64,000 nt of DNA from NCBI RefSeq assembly GCF_017487405.1, contig NZ_CP062222.1, forward strand, positions 915,001 to 979,000, written 5' to 3'. The notes beneath the pieces were generated by a model that ran no database searches, was not told the origin of the DNA, and saw only the letters and a list, made by a program, of their open reading frames with translations. Below are positions 1 to 8,846 of the stretch, in pieces. Every line of letters starts with the position of its first letter. Positions within the stretch are counted from its first letter, which is position 1. The DNA comes from Brevundimonas goettingensis. Its GTDB lineage: Bacteria; Pseudomonadota; Alphaproteobacteria; Caulobacterales; Caulobacteraceae. A program made the position numbers and the translations under genes.

Positions 1-122
1 TATTTGTGGTCGCCACACGGTCTGGCCTCGAGGCCGCTTCTGTGATTTCCTGTTCGCTGCTAGGCGTCCGGCGTAGGAACACTGCTTGCGAAACACTCAC
101 CGTTTACCGCCAGGCTGGGACG

Positions 123-182
123 ATGGCACCGAACCTGCGGTTGCTTGATCGGGCCTTTGCATCGGCCGATATCCGTACTGAG
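123..182 (+). pseudogene. Decayed 5' fragment of a PAS/EAL-type gene
   Basis: The reading from the ATG at 123 (MAPNLRLLDRAFASADI) closely resembles the N-terminus of the EAL protein that starts at 20116 (MKPNPRLLGLAFASADI), with 12 of 17 residues identical. At DNA level positions 152-172 match 20145-20165 exactly over 21 bases. The likeness stops after about 60 bases and no EAL or PAS continuation follows before cydC. I read it as the leftover of a duplicated or recombined paralogue. The rest of 1-288 shows nothing I can assign. Confidence 0.55.
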
Positions 183-288
183 CTCTCGCAAGTTCGCGTG
201 CGCCCACGGTCAAAGCGATGTGCACGAATGAGACGCGGAGTTCGCCTTGGTGAGGCGACCGGTCCACGATAACGGTCGGATCTGAAAG

Positions 289-1920
289 TCAGGCCGCAAT
301 CGCGTCGGTCGATAGAGCGTTCGGTGCGCCGTCACGGTCCAGCCGGATCAGGGTTTCGCAGAGAGCGCGCGGCGCTTCGCGGTGGCTGATCAGGAGAAGA
401 CCCTGACCGGTGCGCGAGAGTCGCCGCTGCAAACGCGCCACGACAAACGCCTCGGTCACGGCATCCAGCCCTTCGGTGGGCTCGTCGAGCACCAGCCAGG
501 GCGCATCGCGCAGCAGGGCGCGGGCGAGACCCAGCCGACGCCGTTCCCCGCCGGACAGCCGCTCGCCGTTTGGGCCGATGCGGGCTGACAGGCCCTCGGG
601 CGCGGAGCGAATGCGGGCGGCGAGACCGGCGTCCTCCAGTGCGGCCCAGAGAGCGGCGTCATCCGCGGGACCGGCCAGCCGCAGATTTTCCCGCACTGTT
701 CCGTCCAGCAAACGCACCTCCTGGGCGGCGACCGAGAACAGGGCGCGGCGGTTGGGCGCAGCGATCTCCGAGGCGTCGAAACCACCCACCCGGGCCTCGC
801 CGGGTGCGATCTCGCGCAGGCCGGTCAGCCGCTCGATCAGAGTGGTTTTGCCGGCGCCCGAGGGACCGAAAAGACCGATACGCGCCGGGGGCGTGGCGTC
901 GTCCCTCATGACCGACAGGGCGAGGCTTGTGTCGCGTGGTGCTGCCCCGTGAGGGGAGTCCTCGGTCAGGACGGCGGCCAGTCGGGTCAGGGCCTCCGAA
1001 GCCGCGCCGTTCTGTTGCAGGGCGGAGGCGAGGCCGGCGGCGGAGTCGATGCCCATGACCGCGACGAGGGCGGCGAGCGCCGTCAGGGGCAGGGGCGCGC
1101 CGATCGTCGCCGGGATGACGAGGCCGACGGCGAGGGCCGTGGCGACGGCCTGCCAGACGCCGATCCAGCCCCCGGCGCGGGTGAGGGCCATGCGGGCGCG
1201 GTCATGACGGGCGGCGGCGTCCTGAACCTCGCACACGGCCCAACCGTCGAGGCCGTAGGCCCTGAGTTCGGGCGCGGCTGCCTCCAGCGCGGCCATCCGG
1301 TCCTTGAAGGCGCCGACAGCGATCTGGATCTCGCGTCCCGCGGGGGCGGCGAGGCGGCGGGCAATGAGGAGGCTTCCCGCGCAGGTCAGGGCCATGACGG
1401 CCAGAAGGACGGCGCCCGCGATCGGTGAGGCCAGTGTCGCCAGCAGTCCGGCGGAGACGGCGCCCGCGCCGAGGCTCCAGGGGGCGGAGCGGCGCACGAA
1501 CAGGGTCTGGATCGCGTCCACGTCCTGCACCAGCCGGCTGGACAGATCGCCGGAGGACAGAGACAGCGCCTGCGCGGGCGGACCCGAGGCGACGATGTCG
1601 AACAGCTGGGGCCGCAGCCGGGCCAGTGCCTTGAGCGCCGCCTCATGCCCCGAGACCCGTTCGACGTATCGGGCGCCGGTGCGCAGGATGGCCAGCAGGC
1701 GGATGATGGCGCTGGGCATCATATAGTTGAAGCCCTGGGCTGCGGCGGCGCCCGCCAGACCGGCGAAGGCGGCGCCGGTGATGAACCATCCCGACAGGCC
1801 CAGAAGGCAGACGGCGGCGGCGCTGACCACCGCCCCGCCGAGGGCCGCCAGCCGTAGCCGGTTGCGCTGAGCCCGGGTCTGGGTGGCGATCAACGCCGTG
1901 ATGCGATGGGAGGTTTTCAC
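289..1920 (-). CDS. cydC: Thiol reductant ABC exporter subunit CydC
   Basis: This 543-residue half-transporter pairs with CydD to export cysteine/glutathione to the periplasm, needed to assemble cytochrome bd. An N-terminal membrane domain is followed by an ATPase domain with Walker A GPSGAGKTT near residue 352, signature LSGGERRRLGLARA near 454, Walker B WLVLDEP near 475 and an H-loop His in LLISHRE. The GTG start at 1920 is chosen because it overlaps the cydD stop by 4 bases (GTGA), meaning translational coupling; the frame stays open further upstream, but that stretch lies inside cydD. E. coli CydC is of similar length (about 573 aa). It is transcribed away from cydABX. Confidence 0.93.
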   Translation of the reverse strand: MKTSHRITALIATQTRAQRNRLRLAALGGAVVSAAAVCLLGLSGWFITGAAFAGLAGAAAAQGFNYMMPSAIIRLLAILRTGARYVERVSGHEAALKALARLRPQLFDIVASGPPAQALSLSSGDLSSRLVQDVDAIQTLFVRRSAPWSLGAGAVSAGLLATLASPIAGAVLLAVMALTCAGSLLIARRLAAPAGREIQIAVGAFKDRMAALEAAAPELRAYGLDGWAVCEVQDAAARHDRARMALTRAGGWIGVWQAVATALAVGLVIPATIGAPLPLTALAALVAVMGIDSAAGLASALQQNGAASEALTRLAAVLTEDSPHGAAPRDTSLALSVMRDDATPPARIGLFGPSGAGKTTLIERLTGLREIAPGEARVGGFDASEIAAPNRRALFSVAAQEVRLLDGTVRENLRLAGPADDAALWAALEDAGLAARIRSAPEGLSARIGPNGERLSGGERRRLGLARALLRDAPWLVLDEPTEGLDAVTEAFVVARLQRRLSRTGQGLLLISHREAPRALCETLIRLDRDGAPNALSTDAIAA

Positions 1921-3533
1921 AGCTTCACCACGCGGTCGGCCATGGCCGCGACAGCAGGGGAATGGGTGGCGATCAGGGTGGTGCGGCCGCGCGCGATATG
2001 GCGAATGGCATCCAGCATCTCGTTCTCGGCCGCCGGATCGAGGTTGGCGGTCGGCTCGTCCAGAAGCAGGATCGGCGCGCGCTTCAGGAAGGCGCGGGCG
2101 AGGCCGAGACGACGACGCTCTCCGCCCGACAGCCCGCCGCCGCGCTCGTCGATGCGGCGAGACAGATCCGGGGTCAGACCGGCGGCTTTGGCAGCCAGGG
2201 CCAGCCGGCCGGGGCAGGCGGTGCGATCGGCGAGGGCGATGTTGTCTCCGAGCGTGCTCGGGATGACGACCGGATGTTGGCTGGCCCAGGCGATGCGACC
2301 GGAGATGTCCTGACCGGGCGTGAGGTCGACCCCGTCGACCTCGACGGCGCCGTGGGTCAGGGGCGAGAGACCGAGCAGCAGATGCAGCAGGCTGGACTTG
2401 CCCGCGCCGCTGGCTCCGGTCAGGGCGACGATCTGGCCGGGGCGGATTTCGAGGTCGAAGTGGTCGATCACGGGAGGACCGTCGCTCCACGCGATGGCGA
2501 CGTCGATGAACCGGATGGCGGGGGCGGTGTGGCCGATGTCGAGCGGCGCGGCCTGTGCGGCGTCGGGCGTGATCAGGGAGGGCGCCGCGGCTTCGGCGGC
2601 CTGACGATCGTGGTAGGCGGCGGCCAGTCGGCGCAGGGGCGCATAGACTTCGGGCGCGAGGGCCAGGACGAAGAAGGCGCGGCCCAGGTCCAGCGTTTCC
2701 GGAACCGGGAAGGGCAGCAGGCGCAACAGGTTGAAGCCGCAGTAGACCGCGATCAGGGCCACCGACAGGGCCGAGAAGAATTCCAGCACCCCCGAGGACA
2801 GGAAGGCGATGCGCATGACCCGGGCGGTGCGGCGCTCCAGATCGTCGGAGGCGGCGGCGATCTCGATCGTGCTCCGGTCGACAGCTTCGAAAGCCAGCAG
2901 GGCGGGCAGGGCGCGGATGCGGTCGAGAAAGAGGCCGGACAGCCGCTCCAGCGCCTGGAACTGACGCCGGTTCTCACTCGCCGCCGCCGTCCCGGCCAAG
3001 GCCATGCCTAGGATGAAGGGGATCAGAGTGAAGATCAGGACGCCCGCCGCGACGGAGCTGGCGATGGCCGCCGCCGCGATCAGCAGAAGCGGGGACAGGC
3101 CGGCGGCGAGGCGCAAGGGGACAAAGCGACCGAAGTATCCGTCCAGCGCTTCCACCCCTTCGACCAAGGCGGTCATCCGGTCGTCGGATCGGCGGCCGCG
3201 CCCGAACAGATCGGCCAGAAGCCGGCCACGCACATCCGCCTTGATCGCCCGGCCCAGACGGGACCCGACGACGACGCTCAGCTGGCCGATCAGGCCGCGC
3301 AGGATCAGGCTGCCGACCGCCAGCAGCAGGCCAGGGACAGCTGCGCCCGGCGACCGCTCCAGCCCGGTCAGGGCCAGTGTCAGGCCGACGGCGAAGCCGA
3401 TGGCGGGCAGGACGTCGGCGACAGTGATCAGGCCCGCAACTAGGCTCAGCCGCCGCCACGGGCGTCCGACCGCCTTCAGCCATTGGGCCGGGGACGGGGC
3501 AGGGGATGCGGCGTCGAGCGGCGCGGCGGTCAT
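1917..3533 (-). CDS. cydD: Thiol reductant ABC exporter subunit CydD
   Basis: First gene of the cydDC pair, 538 residues. The N-terminal half has hydrophobic segments typical of an ABC exporter transmembrane domain. The ATPase half shows Walker A GASGAGKSS near residue 373, signature LSGGERRRLGLARAF near 468, Walker B ILLLDEPTANLD near 488 and H-loop IATHSP. Its partner is CydC, overlapping by 4 bases. The divergent promoter region shared with cydA holds a perfect FNR box at 3641-3654, about 108 bp upstream of this start, so both arms may respond to oxygen. Confidence 0.93.
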   Translation of the reverse strand: MTAAPLDAASPAPSPAQWLKAVGRPWRRLSLVAGLITVADVLPAIGFAVGLTLALTGLERSPGAAVPGLLLAVGSLILRGLIGQLSVVVGSRLGRAIKADVRGRLLADLFGRGRRSDDRMTALVEGVEALDGYFGRFVPLRLAAGLSPLLLIAAAAIASSVAAGVLIFTLIPFILGMALAGTAAASENRRQFQALERLSGLFLDRIRALPALLAFEAVDRSTIEIAAASDDLERRTARVMRIAFLSSGVLEFFSALSVALIAVYCGFNLLRLLPFPVPETLDLGRAFFVLALAPEVYAPLRRLAAAYHDRQAAEAAAPSLITPDAAQAAPLDIGHTAPAIRFIDVAIAWSDGPPVIDHFDLEIRPGQIVALTGASGAGKSSLLHLLLGLSPLTHGAVEVDGVDLTPGQDISGRIAWASQHPVVIPSTLGDNIALADRTACPGRLALAAKAAGLTPDLSRRIDERGGGLSGGERRRLGLARAFLKRAPILLLDEPTANLDPAAENEMLDAIRHIARGRTTLIATHSPAVAAMADRVVKL

Positions 3534-3640
3534 CGGCGGACTCCAGCGCCTGGCCGTCGCCGGACGCCATGGGACAAAACGCCGTTGGACCGAACGTCCA
3601 AGGGCGATCCGTCCAGTACGGAGCGCGCGCGTAAAGGGCT

Positions 3641-3654
3641 TTGATCCAGATCAA
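3641..3654. promoter_or_regulatory. FNR/FixK box between cydD and cydA
   Basis: TTGATCCAGATCAA is a perfect TTGAT-N4-ATCAA match. If centred at -41.5, transcription toward cydA would start near 3689, leaving a leader of about 38 nt. It is followed on the cydA side by GGCGC, as at other boxes in the window. Confidence 0.85.
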
Positions 3655-3726
3655 GGCGCCGGTCCCGCCAGACTTCTAGGGCCAACAAAACGCGGGTCGT
3701 CGGGGCCGGCGTCCTGGAGCATCGCC

Positions 3727-5310
3727 ATGATCGACCTCGCGGTCGTCGACCTGTCCCGGCTGCAGTTCGCGCTGACGGCCCTCTACCACTTCCTGTTCGT
3801 ACCCCTGACCTTGGGGCTCAGCTTCATGCTGGTCATTATGGAGTCGATCTATGTGATGACCCGCCGGCCGATCTGGCGGACCATCACCCGTTTCTGGGGC
3901 ACGCTGTTCGGCATAAACTTCGTTCTGGGCGTCGCGACCGGGATCACCATGGAGTTCCAGTTCGGAATGAACTGGGCCTACTACAGCCACTACGTCGGCG
4001 ACATCTTCGGCGCGCCCCTGGCCATCGAGGGGCTGATGGCCTTCTTCCTTGAGGCCACCTTCGTCGGGCTGATGTTCTTCGGCTGGGAGAAGCTGAAGCC
4101 CTCGGCGCACCTGTTCGTGACCTTTATGGTCGCGCTGGGCACCAATCTGTCGGCCCTGTGGATCCTGATCGCCAACGGCTGGATGCAGAACCCGGTCGGC
4201 GCCGCCTTCAATCCCGACACCATGCGGATGGAGGTCACGGACTTCATGGCCGTGCTGTTCAACCCGGTGGCCCAGGCCAAGTTCGTGCACACGGTCTCGG
4301 CGGGCTATGTCTGCGCCTCGGTCTTCGTGCTGGGCGTCTCGGCCTTCTATCTGCTGAGGGGCAAGCACGTCGGCTTCGCCAAGCGGTCGATGACGGTGGC
4401 CTCGGCCTTCGGTCTGGCAGCGTCCCTGTCGGTCGTCGTGCTGGGCGACCAGTCCGGCTATGCCCTGACCGACAACCAGAAAATGAAGCTGGCCGCGCTG
4501 GAGGCCATGTGGCGCACCGAGCCGGCGCCGGCCGGTCTGACCCTGGTCGGCATCCCCAGCATGAAGGATCGCGAGACCCACTACGGTGTCCACATCCCCT
4601 GGGTCATGGGCCTGATCGCGACGCGCACGGTCAACAAGCCGGTCGAGGGCATCTTCGAACTGGTCGCCACCGCCGAGACCCGGATCGAGAGCGGCGTCAT
4701 CGCCTATGACGCCCTGCAGAAGGTCAAGGCCAACCCGGCCGATCCCACTGCACGTGGCGTGTTCGAACTGCACCGCCGCGACCTGGGCTACGCCCTGCTG
4801 CTCAAGCGCCACGTCCCCGATCCGCGCACCGCCTCGCCAGAGCTGATCCGCCAGACGGCGTGGGAGACGGTGCCCAGCGTGCCGGTCCTGTTCTGGAGCT
4901 TCCGCGTCATGGCCGGGATCGGGATGTTCATGATCGCCCTGTTCGGCACGGCTTTCGTCCTGTGCACGATCCGCAGGCACGACACCAAGTGGTTCCTGCG
5001 CATCGCCCTGCTGGCCCTGCCACTGCCGTGGGTGGCCATCGAGTTCGGCTGGATCCTGGCCGAGTTCGGACGCCAGCCCTGGGCTGTCGACGGGGTCCTG
5101 CCGACCTTCCTCGGCGCTTCCAGCCTGACCGTGCCCCAGCTCTGGGCCACCATCGTCGGCTTCACCCTGCTGTACGGCGCACTCGCCGTCGTCGAGGTCC
5201 GGCTGATGCTCCACGCCATCAAGAAGGGGCCGTTCCACGAACAGGAGACGTTCGGCGAACCCACCCCTGAAGCCCCGGGTACGCGGCCTCTCGCGCCCGC
5301 CGTGGCCTGA
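3727..5310 (+). CDS. cydA: Cytochrome bd ubiquinol oxidase subunit I
   Basis: This 527-residue integral membrane subunit binds haems b558, b595 and d and oxidises ubiquinol at high oxygen affinity. The N-terminus LTALYHFLFVPL places His21 where E. coli has the axial His19, and the conserved GRQPW motif is near residue 448. The loop starting at GDQSGYALTDNQKMK and ending at LLLKR is long and E. coli-like, so this is the L-type Q-loop rather than the short cyanide-insensitive form. The frame is open upstream to 3004, but the ATG at 3727 matches the family N-terminus. cydB follows after 26 bp. A perfect FNR box lies 73 bp upstream. Confidence 0.97.
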   Translation: MIDLAVVDLSRLQFALTALYHFLFVPLTLGLSFMLVIMESIYVMTRRPIWRTITRFWGTLFGINFVLGVATGITMEFQFGMNWAYYSHYVGDIFGAPLAIEGLMAFFLEATFVGLMFFGWEKLKPSAHLFVTFMVALGTNLSALWILIANGWMQNPVGAAFNPDTMRMEVTDFMAVLFNPVAQAKFVHTVSAGYVCASVFVLGVSAFYLLRGKHVGFAKRSMTVASAFGLAASLSVVVLGDQSGYALTDNQKMKLAALEAMWRTEPAPAGLTLVGIPSMKDRETHYGVHIPWVMGLIATRTVNKPVEGIFELVATAETRIESGVIAYDALQKVKANPADPTARGVFELHRRDLGYALLLKRHVPDPRTASPELIRQTAWETVPSVPVLFWSFRVMAGIGMFMIALFGTAFVLCTIRRHDTKWFLRIALLALPLPWVAIEFGWILAEFGRQPWAVDGVLPTFLGASSLTVPQLWATIVGFTLLYGALAVVEVRLMLHAIKKGPFHEQETFGEPTPEAPGTRPLAPAVA

Positions 5311-5336
5311 TCCAGATCTTCCAAGGACATCCGACC

Positions 5337-6485
5337 ATGGATCTTCCCATCGACTTCGCCACCCTGCGCCTGATCTGGTGGGCCCTGCTGGGCGTACTGC
5401 TGATCGGCTTCACCCTGACCGACGGCTTCGACCTCGGCGTCGGAGCTCTGCTGCCCTTCGTCGCCCGCAACGACGCTGAGCGACGCATGGTCATCAACAC
5501 CGTCGGCGCCACCTGGGAGGGCAACCAGGTGTGGTTCATCCTCGGCGGCGGCGCGATCTTCGCCGCCTGGCCCTTCGTCTACGCCGTCAGCTTCTCCGGC
5601 TTCTACCTGGCCATGTTCCTGGTGCTGTCTGCCCTGATCCTCAGGCCGGTGTCGTTCAAATACCGGTCCAAGCGGCCGTCGCCGAAGTGGCGGTCCTTCT
5701 GGGACTGGTGCCTGTTCATTGGCGGCTTCGTGCCCTCGCTGGTGTTCGGGGTGGCGGTCGGCAACGTCCTGCTGGGCGCGCCCTTCCATCTGGATAGCGA
5801 CCTGCGTAGCTTCTACGACGGCAATCTGCTGGGCCTGTTCACGCCCTTCAGCCTGATCGCCGGCCTGCTGTCGGTGGCCATGCTGGTGCTGCACGGCGCG
5901 GCCTGGCTTTCGGTCAAGGCCGAGCCCGGGCCGGTGCTGGACCGCGCGCGGAAGTTCGGGACCATCGCGGCGGTTCTGGCGCTGGTGCTGTTCGCGGTCG
6001 GCGGCCTCTATGTGGCCTTCGGCGGCCTCGGTTACCGGATTACCGGCGTCATCGACCCCGAAGGCTTCTCCAACCCGCTGCGCACGACGGTTCAGGCCGC
6101 GCCGGGCGCCTGGCTGGACAACTATGGCCGCTATCCGTGGATGATGATCGCCCCGGCGCTGGGCTTCCTCGGCGCCCTTGTCGGTCTGCTGGGCATGTGG
6201 CGCCGGTCAGCGGCCCTGGCCTTCGGTGGTTCGTCCCTGTCGGCGGTGGGCATCATCTCGACGGTCGGCCTGTCGATGTTCCCCTTCATCCTGCCCAGTT
6301 CGGTCAATCCCCAGTCCAGCCTGACGGTGTGGAACGCGTCGTCCAGCCACCTGACCCTGTTCATCATGCTGATCTGCACCCTGGTCTTCCTGCCGCTGGT
6401 GCTGACCTACACGGCCTGGGTGTATCGCGTGCTGTGGGGGCGGACCTCGACCGCCGCCCTCAAGACCAACCCCGACCTTTACTGA
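5337..6485 (+). CDS. cydB: Cytochrome bd ubiquinol oxidase subunit II
   Basis: This 382-residue polytopic membrane protein is the second structural subunit of cytochrome bd oxidase. The N-terminus LRLIWWALLGVLLIGFTLTDGFDLG is the CydB signature segment, and several hydrophobic helices follow to a short C-terminal tail. It lies 26 bp after cydA and 19 bp before cydX, in one operon. Length agrees with E. coli CydB (379 aa). Confidence 0.97.
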   Translation: MDLPIDFATLRLIWWALLGVLLIGFTLTDGFDLGVGALLPFVARNDAERRMVINTVGATWEGNQVWFILGGGAIFAAWPFVYAVSFSGFYLAMFLVLSALILRPVSFKYRSKRPSPKWRSFWDWCLFIGGFVPSLVFGVAVGNVLLGAPFHLDSDLRSFYDGNLLGLFTPFSLIAGLLSVAMLVLHGAAWLSVKAEPGPVLDRARKFGTIAAVLALVLFAVGGLYVAFGGLGYRITGVIDPEGFSNPLRTTVQAAPGAWLDNYGRYPWMMIAPALGFLGALVGLLGMWRRSAALAFGGSSLSAVGIISTVGLSMFPFILPSSVNPQSSLTVWNASSSHLTLFIMLICTLVFLPLVLTYTAWVYRVLWGRTSTAALKTNPDLY

Positions 6486-6504
6486 GCCAAAGGAGCCTGA
6501 AGCG

Positions 6505-6654
6505 ATGTGGTACTTCTCCTGGATTCTCGGCCTCGGCCTCGCCGTCGGCTTCGGCGTGCTGAACGGCCTGTGGCACGAGTTCCACCTGTTCGACGAAGGC
6601 GACGCCGGCCTGTCTGTTCCCGATGCGTCGAAAGAGGGCGATGTTCCCCTCTAG
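6505..6654 (+). CDS. cydX: Cytochrome bd small subunit CydX
   Basis: This 49-residue protein begins MWYFSWILGLGLAVGFGVLN, closely matching E. coli CydX (MWYFAWILG...). It has one membrane helix and a hydrophilic tail. CydX is needed for stability and haem arrangement of the bd oxidase. An AGGAG-like site (6490-6495) precedes the ATG. The last 14 bases overlap the likely hemN start, so the two are translationally linked. Genes this short are easily missed by automatic annotation. Confidence 0.92.
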   Translation: MWYFSWILGLGLAVGFGVLNGLWHEFHLFDEGDAGLSVPDASKEGDVPL

Positions 6655-8017
6655 TCCTTTCGGCCTCACGACCCGCGACCTGATCGAACGCTACGACGCC
6701 CACGCCCCGCGCTACACCTCCTACCCGACCGCGGCCCAGTTCACCCCGGCGGTCGGGGCGGGGCAGTGGGCGGAATGGATGAATGCGGCCTCGCTGGACC
6801 GGGCGGTGTCCCTCTATCTGCACATCCCCTTCTGCAAGCGGCTGTGCTGGTATTGTGGCTGCAACACCCGGGCGATGAACCGGCCCGAGTTGATCTCCAG
6901 CTATGTCGACTTGCTGCTGAAGGAGGCCGATCTGGTTCTGGCGCAGGTCGGGCGGCCGGTGCGGGTGGGGTCGGTCCATCTGGGCGGCGGTACGCCCAAC
7001 ATGCTCTCGCCGGACGACCTTGAGCGGTTGTTCGAAGGCCTGCGGGCCCGTTTCCGTCTCCGCGACTGTTTCGAGATCGCTGCCGAGCTGGATCCTGAGG
7101 TGCTGACGCCGGAATGGGTAGAAGCGGCGGGTCGGATCGGCCTCAGTCGCGCCAGCCTCGGCGTTCAGGACCTGTCGCCGCGCGTGCAGGCGGCGGTCAA
7201 TCGGCCCGAGAGTTTCGAGACCATCCGCTGGGCCGCGAAAGCTCTGCGCGAGCAGGGGGTGAGCTCCCTGAACCTCGATCTGATGTACGGCCTCCCGCTC
7301 CAGGCGGTCGAGCATGTGGTGACCACGCTCGGGCAGGTCACGACCCTGCAGCCCGAACGGATCGCCCTGTTCGGATACGCCCATGTGCCCTGGATGAAGC
7401 CGCACCAGAAGCTGATCCAGGACGCCGACCTGCCGGACGCCGAGACCCGGTTCGTGCAGAGCGAGGCGGCGGCGCGATATCTGACGGCCAAGGGCTGGCA
7501 GGCGATCGGGCTGGATCATTTCGCCCTGCCGCACGACGGGCTGGCCGCTGCGGTGCGAGCCGGGCGGCTGCATCGCAACTTCCAGGGCTATACGACCGAC
7601 GAGGCCGAGGTCCTGATCGGACTGGGCGTCTCAGCCATCAGCCGCACCCCCGCGGGCTTCGTCCAGAACATGGCCAATGAGCGCGACTGGCGTGCCGCCG
7701 TGGGGGAAGGCGAGTTGCCCGTCGCCCGGGGCGTGGCTCTGACAGGCCGCGACGCCTTCATCGGCGAGATCATCGAGCGGCTGATGTGCGACTTCGCCGT
7801 GGACGTCGCCGAGATCTCCCGGCGGCGGCGTCGCGACCTGTCAGAGGTCGCCGGCGCCTGGCCCCTGCTGCGCCGGTTCCGCGCCGACGGTCTGGTCACG
7901 GTCGAGGACGCGGTGGTCGAGGTCACGCCTCTGGGGCGGCCCTTCGTGCGGGCGGTCTGCGCCGCCTTCGATCCGGACGCGACCAGCTTTCGCCAGAAGC
8001 ACGCCCGGGTGGTCTAG
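6641..8017 (+). CDS. hemN: Oxygen-independent coproporphyrinogen III dehydrogenase
   Basis: This 458-residue radical-SAM enzyme decarboxylates coproporphyrinogen III to protoporphyrinogen IX without oxygen, supplying haem (for example for cytochrome bd) at low oxygen. Cluster ligands lie in HIPFCKRLCWYCGC: C65, C69, C72 and C74, the HemN CxxxCxxCxC pattern, and LGGGTPN follows. The ATG at 6641 is chosen because GAGGG lies a few bases upstream; an ATG at 6623 lacks such a site. Length matches E. coli HemN (457 aa). It sits in the cydABX transcription unit with its start inside cydX. Confidence 0.95.
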   Translation: MFPSSPFGLTTRDLIERYDAHAPRYTSYPTAAQFTPAVGAGQWAEWMNAASLDRAVSLYLHIPFCKRLCWYCGCNTRAMNRPELISSYVDLLLKEADLVLAQVGRPVRVGSVHLGGGTPNMLSPDDLERLFEGLRARFRLRDCFEIAAELDPEVLTPEWVEAAGRIGLSRASLGVQDLSPRVQAAVNRPESFETIRWAAKALREQGVSSLNLDLMYGLPLQAVEHVVTTLGQVTTLQPERIALFGYAHVPWMKPHQKLIQDADLPDAETRFVQSEAAARYLTAKGWQAIGLDHFALPHDGLAAAVRAGRLHRNFQGYTTDEAEVLIGLGVSAISRTPAGFVQNMANERDWRAAVGEGELPVARGVALTGRDAFIGEIIERLMCDFAVDVAEISRRRRRDLSEVAGAWPLLRRFRADGLVTVEDAVVEVTPLGRPFVRAVCAAFDPDATSFRQKHARVV

Positions 8018-8060
8018 AAGGACAGCCTCCGGAGGACAGATTGTCCACCCCCTCAAGGGT

Positions 8061-8074
8061 TTGCGCTGGATCAA
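8061..8074. promoter_or_regulatory. Imperfect FNR/FixK box upstream of ompW
   Basis: TTGCGCTGGATCAA keeps the right half-site (ATCAA) and part of the left. It is centred 94 bp before the OmpW start; class II spacing would put the transcript start near 8109. Confidence 0.45.
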
Positions 8075-8161
8075 AGCTCCCGCTCGGGAGCAGGCGCATC
8101 ACCCGGTCAAGGCGCTCGCCACCGGCCGCATGAGGCGGCCCCGGGCGTCGGGGATAAGACA

Positions 8162-8827
8162 ATGACCCTCAAGACCCTGGTCCTCACCACGCTTGCCATC
8201 ACCGCTGTCGCGCTGCCCGCCATGGCCCAGACGGCTTCCGGGAACGCCGCATGGTCCGCGCCGCGCAAGGGCGACTGGCTGATCACCGGCCGGGTGACCG
8301 ACGTCTTCTCCGGCGCCGACAATGCGATCACCACGGCCAACGGCGCCGACAGCGGCCTGCACGTCGATGTCGGCGACAGTGTCATGCCGACCTTGGGCTT
8401 CACTTACTTCCTGACCGACCACTGGGCGGTCGAGGGCATCCTCGGCACGACGAAGCACGAGATCCGCGCCCAGGGCGGGACGACCGACGTGGCGGTGCAC
8501 GAGACCTGGGTCCTCCCGCCCGTCGTGACGCTGCAGTACCGCCCGCTGACCGGCGGCCGTGTCAGCCCCTATGTCGGGGCCGGGATCAACTACATGCTGT
8601 TCTACGGCGGTGACGACGAAAACGGCTTCAAGGTCCATCTGAAGGACGGCTTCGGCTATGCGGCCCAGGTCGGGGCTGACGTGGGACTGAAAGGGCCGTG
8701 GAGCCTGAACCTCGATGTGAAGAAGGTGTGGTTCAACACCGACGCCCGCATCAACGACGGCGCCCTGAAAAGCGATGTCGATCTGGACCCCTGGGTGATC
8801 TCGGCCGGGGTCAGCCGCCGGTTCTAG
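8162..8827 (+). CDS. ompW: OmpW family outer membrane protein
   Basis: This 221-residue precursor has a signal peptide (about 1-22, ending AMAQ) and a small beta-barrel. The conserved OmpW stretches seen are LGFTYFLTDHWAVEG, the segment VSPYVGAGINYMLFY and the terminal aromatic SRRF. OmpW porins are commonly induced by FNR-type regulators and aid transition to low oxygen or export of small hydrophobic compounds. Here an FNR-like half-site sits upstream, following hemN. A hairpin directly at the stop codon may end the transcript. Confidence 0.9.
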   Translation: MTLKTLVLTTLAITAVALPAMAQTASGNAAWSAPRKGDWLITGRVTDVFSGADNAITTANGADSGLHVDVGDSVMPTLGFTYFLTDHWAVEGILGTTKHEIRAQGGTTDVAVHETWVLPPVVTLQYRPLTGGRVSPYVGAGINYMLFYGGDDENGFKVHLKDGFGYAAQVGADVGLKGPWSLNLDVKKVWFNTDARINDGALKSDVDLDPWVISAGVSRRF

Positions 8828-8846
8828 AAGCACGCTACGGTGCTTC
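8827..8846 (+). terminator. Hairpin at the end of ompW
   Basis: GAAGCAC and GTGCTTC pair around a 6-base loop, starting on the last base of the ompW stop codon. There is no T-run, so intrinsic termination is uncertain. Confidence 0.4.

Noticed and set aside
3676..5238. 520-codon minus-strand open frame
   Set aside because: Lies wholly antisense to cydA, has a Gln/Asp/His-rich composition typical of mirror frames in GC-rich genes, and no family motif.
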